Source: an uncultured Coriobacteriaceae bacterium (GTDB taxonomy: Bacteria; Actinomycetota; Coriobacteriia; Coriobacteriales; Atopobiaceae). Taken from it: a stretch of DNA of 64,000 nucleotides. This document shows positions 15,460-24,300 of the stretch, piece after piece. The notes under the pieces are model-generated. The model made no database searches. It was not told the DNA's origin and was given only the letters and a program-made list of their open reading frames with translations. The stretch's first letter is position 1. Every line of letters starts with the position of its first letter. The translations under genes were made by a program, and so were the position numbers. The stretch spans positions 42,088-106,087 of the forward strand of contig CADBJR010000010.1 of the NCBI GenBank assembly GCA_902795065.1, given 5' to 3'.

Positions 15460-16248
15460 CTACTTGCCCAGGAGCTTCACGAGCAGCTCCTGCTTGCTGT
15501 CGACGCAGAACTTCTTGTAGATGTGCGCGATGTGCTTGTTGGTGGTGCCGATGGAGATGCGCAGCTCGCGCGAGATGTATGCGGGCTTGACACCCTGGCA
15601 CAGAAGGTCGAGGACCTCTTTCTCGCGCGGGGTGAGGTCCACCTCGTCGCGCACCTTGTCCCAGATGCGCAGCTGCCCCGACGGACGCACGAACATGTTC
15701 TTGTACAGGTTTCCGAGATGAGCGGTGAGGAACCTGACGATCTCGACCTCGCGCTCAGTGAACTTCTTGTCGACAAGACGGTCGAGGCAGAAGATGGTTG
15801 CCGGAGCACCCTTGAGATCGAAGAGCGTGAACGAGAGCGACTGGGAGAGACGACGCGGCTTGATGTAGTTGACGATGAAATCGTCCCGTATCCAGTCGAG
15901 ATCGCGCCAGTCGATGAGCGAGACGTAGCCCTTGCCGTCGATCTCCGATGCATCTTGGTCGAGGCTGAAATCGGTCTCGGTGGAGCGGGAATAGTAGTTC
16001 ATGTACATCGACATCCATCGATCGGTGAAGCCGATGAAGTGGCGCCGAGCGATCTTGCGGTTTCCGTCGAGCATGAGGAAAAGCGCCTGGTCGTAGGGCA
16101 CGATGTCGCGGATCTTCTCGAGGACCGCCAAGCTGAAGCGATACGGCTCGTGCTGGCCGCCGCACTCGAGGATGTAGTCGCTGCACGTTTTCCAGGGAAA
16201 CTGATCCTGCGCCGCCATGGTCTCCCCCATCGGATAAGGCCGTCGCAT
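15460..16248 (-). CDS. LuxR-family transcriptional regulator
   Basis: A 262-residue soluble regulator. Residues 200-260 are the LuxR helix-turn-helix (LTPREKEVLDLLCQGVKPAY, then ISIGTTNKHIAHIYKKF). The first 190 residues look like a GAF/autoinducer-type sensory domain, with no membrane segments. Starts at 16248, 16230 or 16218 are possible and none has a clean ribosome site. It heads the minus-strand cluster, 17 bp before the GroEL paralogue. Tandem TACCCAT half-sites lie upstream. It probably senses a substrate and turns on the cluster; this is inferred from position. Confidence 0.85.
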   Translation of the reverse strand: MRRPYPMGETMAAQDQFPWKTCSDYILECGGQHEPYRFSLAVLEKIRDIVPYDQALFLMLDGNRKIARRHFIGFTDRWMSMYMNYYSRSTETDFSLDQDASEIDGKGYVSLIDWRDLDWIRDDFIVNYIKPRRLSQSLSFTLFDLKGAPATIFCLDRLVDKKFTEREVEIVRFLTAHLGNLYKNMFVRPSGQLRIWDKVRDEVDLTPREKEVLDLLCQGVKPAYISRELRISIGTTNKHIAHIYKKFCVDSKQELLVKLLGK

Positions 16249-16280
16249 ACCGTATTAGCAAAAAAAGGTTCATCCTGTGT

Positions 16281-16299
16281 ATACCCATTTCTACCCATA
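16281..16299. promoter_or_regulatory. candidate autoregulatory site of LuxR gene
   Basis: ATACCCATTTCTACCCATA holds two TACCCAT half-sites exactly 10 bp apart, about 35-80 bp upstream of the possible starts. Its complement matches 13208-13226 at 15 of 19 positions. Confidence 0.5.
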
Positions 16300-16377
16300 T
16301 GGCGAGGTCACCGCTTGCGGCTCGGCGAGCGGCAGACTTACAGTAGGCTATGCTGGAAGTTGGAAAAGGAGCAGCTC

Positions 16378-17133
16378 ATGGACAACACCGCGCGATTCAC
16401 CGGACGGGCCGACGTCTATGCCAAGGCCAGGCCGGGATATGCTGAGGCGCTGATCGAGGAGCTCACCGCGTGGGCGGGGCTCTCCCCCGCTTCCACCGTC
16501 GCCGACATCGGTGCGGGTACAGGCATCTTCTCCGCACAGCTCGCATCCACTGGAGCCCGTGTGATCGCCGTCGAGCCCAACGACGACATGCGCGCGGAGG
16601 CCGAGAAGCGCTTTGCGGGGGCATCGAACGTCTCCGTGTTGGCAGGAACTGCTGAGGCCACAGGCATCGAGGATGCCTCGGTCGACCTCGTAACGGCAGC
16701 CCAGGCGTTCCACTGGTTCGATTGCGAAGCGTTCCGCGCCGAATGCCCGCGCATCCTGCGTGGCAACGCACGCGTGGCGCTTGTCTGGAACATGCGCGTC
16801 TCGGAAGCGCCTGTCAACGCAGCGTGCGAGCAGGTCTTCCGCGAGCTCTGCCCGCGTTTCAAGGGCTTCTCGGGCGGCGTGAGGATGGACGATCCAACGG
16901 TCAGCCAATTCTTCCACGGGCGGTTCGAAGAATGGCACTTTAACAACGACCTTGTCTATTCGCGGGATGCATTCATCGCACGCTGCCTCTCCGGCTCATC
17001 CGCGCCAAAAGAGGGCGAGGATTCATACGATGCGTTCGTCTCTGCAGTCAGCGGCATATTCGACGAGTTCCAGCAGGACGGCAGTATCGTCGTGCCCAAC
17101 ATGACAAACGCCTACGTTGGTTCGCTCCGATAG
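16378..17133 (+). CDS. class I SAM-dependent methyltransferase
   Basis: A 251-residue methyltransferase of the Methyltransf_11 type. Motif I is VADIGAGTGIFSAQL (about residues 41-55), motif II is VIAVEPNDDM, and motif IV is VDLVTAAQAFHWF, a pattern common in small-molecule methyltransferases of the smtA/ubiE-like group. The start is ATG at 16378 with AAAGGAG 7 bases before it. The substrate is unknown. It is transcribed away from the LuxR cluster and followed 19 bp later by the MGMT-like gene. Confidence 0.85.
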   Translation: MDNTARFTGRADVYAKARPGYAEALIEELTAWAGLSPASTVADIGAGTGIFSAQLASTGARVIAVEPNDDMRAEAEKRFAGASNVSVLAGTAEATGIEDASVDLVTAAQAFHWFDCEAFRAECPRILRGNARVALVWNMRVSEAPVNAACEQVFRELCPRFKGFSGGVRMDDPTVSQFFHGRFEEWHFNNDLVYSRDAFIARCLSGSSAPKEGEDSYDAFVSAVSGIFDEFQQDGSIVVPNMTNAYVGSLR

Positions 17134-17152
17134 CAGTGGAAAGAAGGCGGCA

Positions 17153-17527
17153 ATGGGCGCATTCAACGACAAGGTCTACGAGGTCGTGAAGCAGATTCCC
17201 TACGGCTGTGTGAGCACCTACGGCGACATCGCGCGCGCCATCGGGCAGCCGCGCAAGGCGCTCTTCGTCGGCTATGCCATGAAGTCGTCGCTCGAGCCGG
17301 GCGCCGTCCCCTGCCACCGCGTGGTCTTCAAGGACGGGCACTTCTGGGCACGCGAGGAGGACGGGAGTCCCAGCGCGCAGCGCATCATGCTCGAGCGCGA
17401 GGGCGTGCCTCTGCTCGACGACGACCACGTGGACCTCGCAGCCTGTCACTGGACCCCCGGAAGAGCAGGCGTAGAAGGCCGCCCAACCGATGTCGATTGG
17501 GCGGCCGAGATGGGCGATTGGGCGTAA
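17153..17527 (+). CDS. MGMT-family (alkyltransferase-like) DNA-binding protein
   Basis: About 124 residues covering only the DNA-binding domain of O6-alkylguanine-DNA alkyltransferase: VYEVVKQIPYGCVSTYGDIA, the active-site motif PCHRVV with its cysteine kept, and the closing CHWTP. The N-terminal domain of full-length Ogt is missing, as in the short ATL/YbaZ group, although those usually lack this cysteine. It may repair or flag alkylated guanine. The start is ATG at 17153; a TTG 36 bases upstream is possible. The last 28 codons contain a hairpin. Confidence 0.8.
   Translation: MGAFNDKVYEVVKQIPYGCVSTYGDIARAIGQPRKALFVGYAMKSSLEPGAVPCHRVVFKDGHFWAREEDGSPSAQRIMLEREGVPLLDDDHVDLAACHWTPGRAGVEGRPTDVDWAAEMGDWA
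17477..17506 (+). terminator. hairpin in 3' end of MGMT-like gene
   Basis: Perfect 10-bp stem GGCCGCCCAA / TTGGGCGGCC with a 10-base loop inside the last codons of the gene. It may help end transcription before the convergent htpG. No U tract. Confidence 0.35.
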
Positions 17528-17536
17528 GGGAGCCCC

Positions 17537-19507
17537 CTACATAAGCGAGCAGATGTTCTTGGCAAACTCCACAGGGTCGTCGATGGGCAGACCCTCGACG
17601 AGAAGTGCCTGGTCGTAGAGCAGGCTCGCATAGAGGGCAAGCTTATCGCTCTCCCCTGCCGCCTGGGCGGCCACGAGCTTCTCGAATACCGGGTGCTTTG
17701 CGTTGAGCTCGAGCACGCGCTCGGCCTTGGGCAGCATGCCGGCCTCGGGACCCTGGCTGAGCACGCGCTCCATCTCGAGCGAGATCGGACCCTCCGCCGT
17801 GATGGTCGCCGGCGCGTCGGTGAGATCGGCGGACACGCGCACGGCGGAGACCTTATCGCCCAGCGCCTCCTCCATGGCCGAGAAGAGCGCCTCGTTGTCC
17901 TTGGCGACCTGCTCGGCAGCGTCCTTCTCCTCCTGCGTGGCGAGGTCGAGGTCTGCGGTCGCGACGTTCGCGAACTCGAGGTCGCGCGCATCGGCGCCGG
18001 GGTTCTCGGCGTCGCCGGCGACGGCATCCATGTGGTAGACATGCATGGCCTGGAGCATGAACTCGTCAACATCCTGCGTGGCGAGCAGCACGTCGTAGCC
18101 GCGCCCGAGCGCGCTCGTGACGGCGGGGAGCTTCTCGAGGCGCTCGCGGGACTCGCCGCAGGCGTAGAGAATCTTGTCCTGGCCGTCCTTCATGCCGAGG
18201 ACGTACTCGCGCAGCGTGACCATCTTGCCCTCGCGCGCCGACCAGAAGAGCAACAGGTCGGCGAGGTCGGACGCCTTCGCGCCGTAGCTCTCGTAGATGC
18301 CGAACTTGAGGACGCGGCCGAAGCTCTCGAAGAACTTCTCGTAGGCCTCGCGGTCGTCTGCGAGCATGGTTGCGAGCTCATCGTGGACCTTGCGCTCGAC
18401 GCGCTTGGCGATGGCGCGGAGCTGCGCGTTCTGCTGCAGCGTCTCCCGGGAGATGTTGAGGTGCACGTCGGGGCTGTCCACGACGCCGCGCACGAAGCCG
18501 TAGTAGTCGGGCAGCAGGTCGGCGCACTTCTCCTGGATGAGGACGTTGGAGGAGTAGAGCGCGAGGCCCTTCTCGTAGTTCTTGCTATAGAAGTCGAACG
18601 GCGCGCGCCCGGGCACGAAGAGCAGTGCATCGTAGGAGAGCGCACCCTCGGCATGGAAGCTCACCGTGCGGGCGGGCGCCTCCCAGTCGTGGAACGTCGA
18701 CTTGTAGAACTCGTCGTAATCGGCCTGCTCGACCTCCGAGCTGCGCTTCTTCCAGATGGGCGTCATAGAGTTGAGCGTCTCGAGCTCCTCGTACTGCTCG
18801 TACGCAGGGGGCTGGTCCTCGGGAGCGTCCTCGGCCTTGGGAATCTCGCGGCTCTTGGAGACCAGCATCTGGATCGGATGGCGCACGTAGTTGGAGTAGC
18901 GCTTCACCAGGTCGCGCAGGCCCCATTCGGAGAGGAAGCGGTCGAGGTCCTCGTCCTCGGTGCTCTCGCGCAGGAAGAGGGTTACGTCGGTGCCGTGGTC
19001 GTCTGCGCCATCCCGCTCCCCCGCCTTCGCGGGCTCGATGGTGTAGCCGCGGACGCCGTCGGACTCCCAGGCATAGGCATGCTCAGCGCCGTATGCGCGG
19101 GAGACCACGCGCACCTTGGAGGCGACCATGAAGCTCGAGTAGAAGCCGACGCCGAACTGGCCGATGATGTCGATGTCCTCGCCCTGATGCTCGGCGTTCT
19201 CCTCCTTGAAGGCCTGGCTGCCCGAATGCGCGATGGTGCCGAGGTTCTTATCGAGCTCGGCCTCGTCCATGCCGATGCCGTTGTCGGAGACGGTGATGGT
19301 GCGGGCGTCCCTGTCGAAGGAGAGTCGGATGGCGAGGTCCTCGGCGCCGAGGTCGACCGAGCTGTCGGTAAGCGCCTTGAACTCCAGCTTGTCGATGGCG
19401 TCGCTCGCATTGGAGACCAGCTCGCGCAGGAAGATCTCGCGGTTGGTGTAGATCGAATTGATCATGAGGTCGAGGAGCTTCTTGCTCTCTGTCTTGAATT
19501 GGCGCAT
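17537..19507 (-). CDS. htpG: chaperone HtpG (Hsp90)
   Basis: A 656-residue bacterial Hsp90. GHKL ATPase motifs are clear: NASDAIDKLE near residue 33, DNGIGMD near residue 80, and GQFGVGFYSSFMV near residue 122. Middle and C-terminal domains are complete, and the length is normal. The start is ATG at 19507 (MRQFKTESKKLLDLMINS), the standard HtpG N-terminus. A frame 21 codons longer exists but is unlikely. It works as a cytosolic ATP-dependent stress chaperone. It stands alone, convergent with the MGMT-like gene. Confidence 0.96.
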   Translation of the reverse strand: MRQFKTESKKLLDLMINSIYTNREIFLRELVSNASDAIDKLEFKALTDSSVDLGAEDLAIRLSFDRDARTITVSDNGIGMDEAELDKNLGTIAHSGSQAFKEENAEHQGEDIDIIGQFGVGFYSSFMVASKVRVVSRAYGAEHAYAWESDGVRGYTIEPAKAGERDGADDHGTDVTLFLRESTEDEDLDRFLSEWGLRDLVKRYSNYVRHPIQMLVSKSREIPKAEDAPEDQPPAYEQYEELETLNSMTPIWKKRSSEVEQADYDEFYKSTFHDWEAPARTVSFHAEGALSYDALLFVPGRAPFDFYSKNYEKGLALYSSNVLIQEKCADLLPDYYGFVRGVVDSPDVHLNISRETLQQNAQLRAIAKRVERKVHDELATMLADDREAYEKFFESFGRVLKFGIYESYGAKASDLADLLLFWSAREGKMVTLREYVLGMKDGQDKILYACGESRERLEKLPAVTSALGRGYDVLLATQDVDEFMLQAMHVYHMDAVAGDAENPGADARDLEFANVATADLDLATQEEKDAAEQVAKDNEALFSAMEEALGDKVSAVRVSADLTDAPATITAEGPISLEMERVLSQGPEAGMLPKAERVLELNAKHPVFEKLVAAQAAGESDKLALYASLLYDQALLVEGLPIDDPVEFAKNICSLM

Positions 19508-19661
19508 GGCTTGAATCGCTTCCTTCTGTCCATCAAAAAGGGCGGCGCGGGGCCGCCCGTGGTCTGACATGAAACGTTATACCCGTAATCGCGATTGGAA
19601 GACGCGGGAATCGGAAAAGGTTTCAAGAGATACGCTTTCGATCCGGACGTTCCCGAAAATA

Positions 19662-19689
19662 GGAGCGGCAGGATCGCTCCTGCCGCTCC
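19662..19689 (-). terminator. terminator of GH32 gene
   Basis: Perfect 12-bp stem GGAGCGGCAGGA / TCCTGCCGCTCC with a 4-base loop. On the minus strand it is followed by TATTTTCG, which gives a short U run. It lies 34 bp after the GH32 stop. Confidence 0.7.
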
Positions 19690-19722
19690 CCTCGTCTCTA
19701 TCCTGGGCCTATGCCCCGAAGC

Positions 19723-21318
19723 TTACGCGGGAACAGAGATGGTGATGTTGCTGAAGGTCGCGCCGCTGCCCTCGGAGAAGACGCCGATGTGCGCGCCGTT
19801 GGTGCCGTGGCTGATGCGGGAGCTGAGGCACTTCACGTCATCCACGTACATGACCACGACATCGTTCTCGCAGACCAGCTTCACGTGATGGGTGGAGCTG
19901 CGGTCGAAGTTGAACCTCGTGACCGCCATGGGCTCGGTCATGGCGATGTCGGTGATGTAGCCGCCCTCGTAGTGCAGCTGGTCCCTGCGCCCGTCGAGGC
20001 ACAGGACGGTCCAGTTCTCATCGCTGCCGCTGCCGCCGAAGGCGAAGCCGGCGAGGCCGTCCTCGTCGAGCCTCACGTCGCACTCGAGCGTCATCGAGGC
20101 GGGACGCGTGCCCATATCGGCCAGGGCGAAGACGCCCTCGTTGGCGGAGAGGGTGATGTTGTTGCCGTCGATCGAGACGCCGTCGGTCACCGCAGCGGCG
20201 TTGAAGGGCTTGTCGACGGTGAAGTAGTCGTCGAGGACCTCGGGTGCCTTGACGCCCAGCGTGCCGTCCTCGTGCTGGACGATCTCATGCACCAGGACGT
20301 TGCCGGCCCACTGGTACATGCCGGAGTCGGCGGAGAGGCCGGCCTGGCCGATCCATCCGCAGAGGTAGACATGGTCGTCGACCTGGGCGGTCTTCGCAGC
20401 GTAGAAGATGAAGCCGTTGCCCGACATCAGGCCCTTGCCGTCGAGGATGTTGTCCCTCGGGGGAACGAACGGGCCGTACATGGAGTCGCTCTTCGCGTAG
20501 TAGGTGACGCAGTCCCAGCTGTAGGTGAGGTACCAGTAATCGCCGATCTTGAAGAGGTCGGGGCACTCGCACATGTACTCGTTGAGGGGCGCGAAGATCG
20601 GGCCGACGAACTCCCAGTTCTTCAGGTCGGTGGAGGTGTACTTGACGACGACGCCCTCAAGCTCCTCGGTGCGCGCCGACATGAGCAGCCAGTAGCACTG
20701 CTCCTCCTCGACCCAGAAGACCTCGGGATCGCGGAAGTCGTCCTTGTCATAGCCGTCGGGGGCGAAGAACAGGGGCTCGCCGTCCTTGACCCAGTTCTCG
20801 CGGTCCGTGCTGGAGGCGTGCATGACGCATTCCTTGCCGCGGCCGGCGTTGCCCGTGTCGTTGTGGCCGGTGTAGAAGAGATGGTAGACGCCGTCCTTGT
20901 CCTGCATGACGGAGCCGGTGCCCAGCGCGGGGTCGGCGTCGGAGCCCTGGCCGTTGTTGAGCATCATGCCATGGTCCTCGTAACCGGAAAGGTCCAAGGT
21001 GCTGTACTTGTAGATCGGGTGGTAGCCCTGGCCGTTGTGGCTCGTGTCGTAGAGGTAGTACAGCTCGAGCTGTCCGTCCTTCGTCACGAAGGGCATGACG
21101 TCGCCGACATAGGCGCCCTCGGGGCCGGGGAACAGCTGGGCGTCAACCGCCTGGTAGACCTCGTCGGGCAGAACCGCGGCGGTCGACGTGGCGACCTCCT
21201 CCGCAGGTGCGACATCCGGGGCGGCCTCGGAATCCGAGGAGGCGCCGCCGGCTCCGCAGGCGGACAGGGCAAGGGCCAGAACCAGAGGCAGTGCGATCAG
21301 GAACCTCCGTGTGCGCAT
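19723..21318 (-). CDS. GH32-type glycoside hydrolase lipoprotein (probable fructan hydrolase)
   Basis: A 531-residue lipoprotein (signal to LALSAC, Cys21). The five-bladed GH32 region shows GDVMPFVTKDG (Asp73 in the nucleophile position), FRDPEVFW (about 197, transition-state stabiliser) and ECPDLFKIG (about 251, acid/base Glu). A C-terminal beta-sandwich follows from about residue 360, ending FSNITISVPA. GH32 enzymes cleave beta-fructosides such as levan, inulin or sucrose; the exact bond is unknown. The ribosome site AAAGGAG precedes ATG at 21318. It is the second gene after the ten-module lipoprotein and probably in one operon with it. Confidence 0.85.
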   Translation of the reverse strand: MRTRRFLIALPLVLALALSACGAGGASSDSEAAPDVAPAEEVATSTAAVLPDEVYQAVDAQLFPGPEGAYVGDVMPFVTKDGQLELYYLYDTSHNGQGYHPIYKYSTLDLSGYEDHGMMLNNGQGSDADPALGTGSVMQDKDGVYHLFYTGHNDTGNAGRGKECVMHASSTDRENWVKDGEPLFFAPDGYDKDDFRDPEVFWVEEEQCYWLLMSARTEELEGVVVKYTSTDLKNWEFVGPIFAPLNEYMCECPDLFKIGDYWYLTYSWDCVTYYAKSDSMYGPFVPPRDNILDGKGLMSGNGFIFYAAKTAQVDDHVYLCGWIGQAGLSADSGMYQWAGNVLVHEIVQHEDGTLGVKAPEVLDDYFTVDKPFNAAAVTDGVSIDGNNITLSANEGVFALADMGTRPASMTLECDVRLDEDGLAGFAFGGSGSDENWTVLCLDGRRDQLHYEGGYITDIAMTEPMAVTRFNFDRSSTHHVKLVCENDVVVMYVDDVKCLSSRISHGTNGAHIGVFSEGSGATFSNITISVPA

Positions 21319-21374
21319 TGTGAGCACTCCTTTCCTTTCCATGATCCAGACGATCACAGAGGGTCGTCGAATCG

Positions 21375-24300
21375 TTAGAAGGTGTAGATCGTATCCGAGA
21401 CCAGATCGATCTTTCCGGCCTGCTCGACCCTCACATCGCTGAGGAAGAAGGTGTTCGGGGTCGTGCAGTTGCCGAGGGACAGCTGGATCGCAAGCCTCGT
21501 CGGCTCGTTCACGTACGTGGTGTACTCGATGTAGGTGCCGGCAGGATCGGAGGTCAGGCCGAAGATCGCGCCGAGGCCCTTCTCCACGTCGCCGTTGTTG
21601 AAGCAGACCTCGAACGGAGCCGGGATGATGGACCTGACGTTGAAGAAGACGCGGTACTTCTGGCCGGGCTCGAGGGTGACGCCGGTGTTGACGAAGAGCT
21701 TGTTCTTCCAAGCCTCGAGGCCCTCGCTGGGCGTCTGGACGAGGCGGAGCATGGCGCTGTCGGGGGTCTTCGTCAGCTGGGCGGAATAGCCGTCCTGCGT
21801 GACGTTCTCGACGACGTCCTTGATCTCGGGCCTCACCGTGTTGACGAAGGCGACCTCTTCGAACTTGAAGTTGCTGATGGTGTAGGTGTTGCCGTCGGTG
21901 CCGTTCGTCTCGCCGAAGCGGAGGTGCAGCACGAGCTCACCCTTGCTGTCGCCGGGCATGATCGTGTAGGAGAAGGAGTTGTTGCCGGCAGCCAGGTACT
22001 GCTCGTACTGGGCGCCGTAGGCGAGCTCCTCGTTACCGTTGTAGAACACCTCGAAGAGGTTCTGCGGCTTGGCGGCGTTGACGTTGAAGCTGATGCGGTA
22101 GCCCACGCCCGGCTTGGGGGTGATGCCGGTGCGGACGATGACCTTGGCGTTCCACGCATGGCGCTCGGTGGGAGCCTTGATGATATCGAAGGTCGCAGAG
22201 GAGTTGCCCTGCTCGAGGGACGTGATGTAGCCGTCGTCGGACGCCTTGCTGATGTAGCCGACGCTGTCGTAGCTGAAGTTCGGGATGACGTCCTTCGAGG
22301 AGGCGTAGGAGACCTCCTCCACCTTGACATTGCTGATCGTGAAGGTGGTCGGGCCGCTCGCACCGCCGAGGTTGAACTGGAGGAGGAGCTCGGCATCAGC
22401 ATCGGGAGTGACGGTGTACGTGACGGTGCCCTTGCTCGTGGACGCCATCAGGCCGTACTTCGCACCGAGGGCAGCCTCGGCCTCCTTGTCGTTGTAGCAG
22501 ATGTCGTACTGCATGGTGCCGGTCGCCTGGACGTCGACGCTGACGCGATAGGTCTTCCCTGCCTTGAGCTCGGCGCCGGTCTCCGCGAAGAGCTTGATCT
22601 TCCACGGCTCGCGATCCGAGGACGGGACCTTCGTAATCACGGCGCTCGCGGAGGAATCCGTGTTCGTCAGGTGCGCCTCATAGTCCTCGTGCACGAAGGC
22701 GTGGATCGGCGCCCATGCCACCAGGGGATCCTTCATGAGGTTCTCGCCCTCGGTGTCGGCCTGCTCCTCGACCTTGATGTTGCTCACCGTGACGACGGTG
22801 CCGGCGGGGGCGTTTCCGATGGAGAACTGAATGATCAGGTGCGCGTTGGAATCAGCGGTCACTTCATAGGTCTGGGTCTGCGCGGTCGAGGTCGCATGGC
22901 AACCGTACAGCGCAGCATTCCCGTCGTTTCCAGCTCCCTTCTCGGTTTCGCCGTTGTTGTAGCAGATCTCGTAATCGAATTCCTGGGTTGCCTGGACATC
23001 GGCGCTGACACGATAGGTCTTTCCCGCCTCCAGCTCCAGACCGGTATCCGCGAAGAGCTTCGTCTTCCAGACCTCTCCGTCGTCTGGCACTGCGTCGAAC
23101 CTAGCGGTTGCAGAGCTGCCGTCGCCGCCCAGAGCGGTGCTGTAGCCGTCGAATGACCAGAGCTTGAACGAGCCGGGATCGAGCGTCTCGCCGGGCGTTA
23201 CGGCGTCCTCCCACTTCTCCAGGGTGATCTTCGTCACCGAGAACGTGGTGCCCGCGGGGCTCTTGCCCAGCTGGAACTGCAGGGTCGCGTAGCCCGTGGT
23301 GGCCGTGAACTCGCCGGTGGCGTGCGTGTTGGACCCGCCGGCGGCGATGCTCTGCCCGTAGAACTCCCCGTACGCCTTCTCATTGCCGTCGTGGCCGATA
23401 TGGAACTCGTAGAGCGAGATGGCAGCGTCGGAGGAGACCTCCACCGAGAGCTTGTACTTCTCGCCCTCCTCGAGCGGGACGTTCACGAACAGCTTGGAGT
23501 TCCAGGGGTCGGCGAGGATGGGAACCGACTCGATGTTCAGCGACGTGCCGTTCACGCTCTGCGTGAAGCCGTTGTCGTGCGCCTCCCAGGAGGCGAGCTC
23601 GGAGAGCGGGGGAAGCTCGACGGTCTCATACTTCTCGGACTCGGGATTCCACTTCTCCAGAACGGCTTCCGTCACGGAGAAGGTGGTGCCCGCAGGGCTC
23701 TTGCCCAGCAGGAACTGCATGGTCGCATAGCCCGTGGTGGCATCGAACTCGCTGACGAACGTGTCGGTTCCGCCCGCGCTGATGCTCCGCTCGTAGAACA
23801 CCCCGTACGCTAACTCATCGCCATCGTGGCCGATGTGGAGCTCGTAGAACGGGATGGCAGCGGAGGAAGAGACCTTCGCCGTGAGCCTGTACTTGGCGCC
23901 CTCCTCCAGCGGGACGTTCACGAACAGCTTGGAGTTCCAGGGGTCTGCGGTGGGGACCGACTCGATGTGCAGGGATGCGCCGTTCACGCTCTGCGTGAAG
24001 CCGTTATCGTGCGCCTCCCAGGAGGAGAGCTCGGAGAGCGCGGGGAGCTCGACCGGATAGTATCCCGCTTCGCGCGGCTCGGTCGAGTCGGAGGAGACCG
24101 TGGGGTACTCGAGGCCCTTGAGCTCGACTTCGGTCCAGTCGCCTCCCGGAGTGAGCGTTGCGACCTTCAGGTTGCTCACCTTGACGGTGTTTCCAGTGGC
24201 ATCATCGGTTTCGCCGAGCTGGAACCTGAGGACGATGGGGCCGCCAACCTCTTCAGGGGTGAAGCTGTAGCTGACCGTCTGGGTCTCGCCGGCCGTCAGC

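Noticed and set aside
15443..15601. N-terminal extension of the GroEL paralogue
   Set aside because: It overlaps the end of the LuxR gene; the normal chaperonin start is at 15442.
17693..19567. Plus-strand open frame opposite htpG
   Set aside because: A shadow of htpG with Leu/Gly/Val/Asp-rich composition and no family resemblance.
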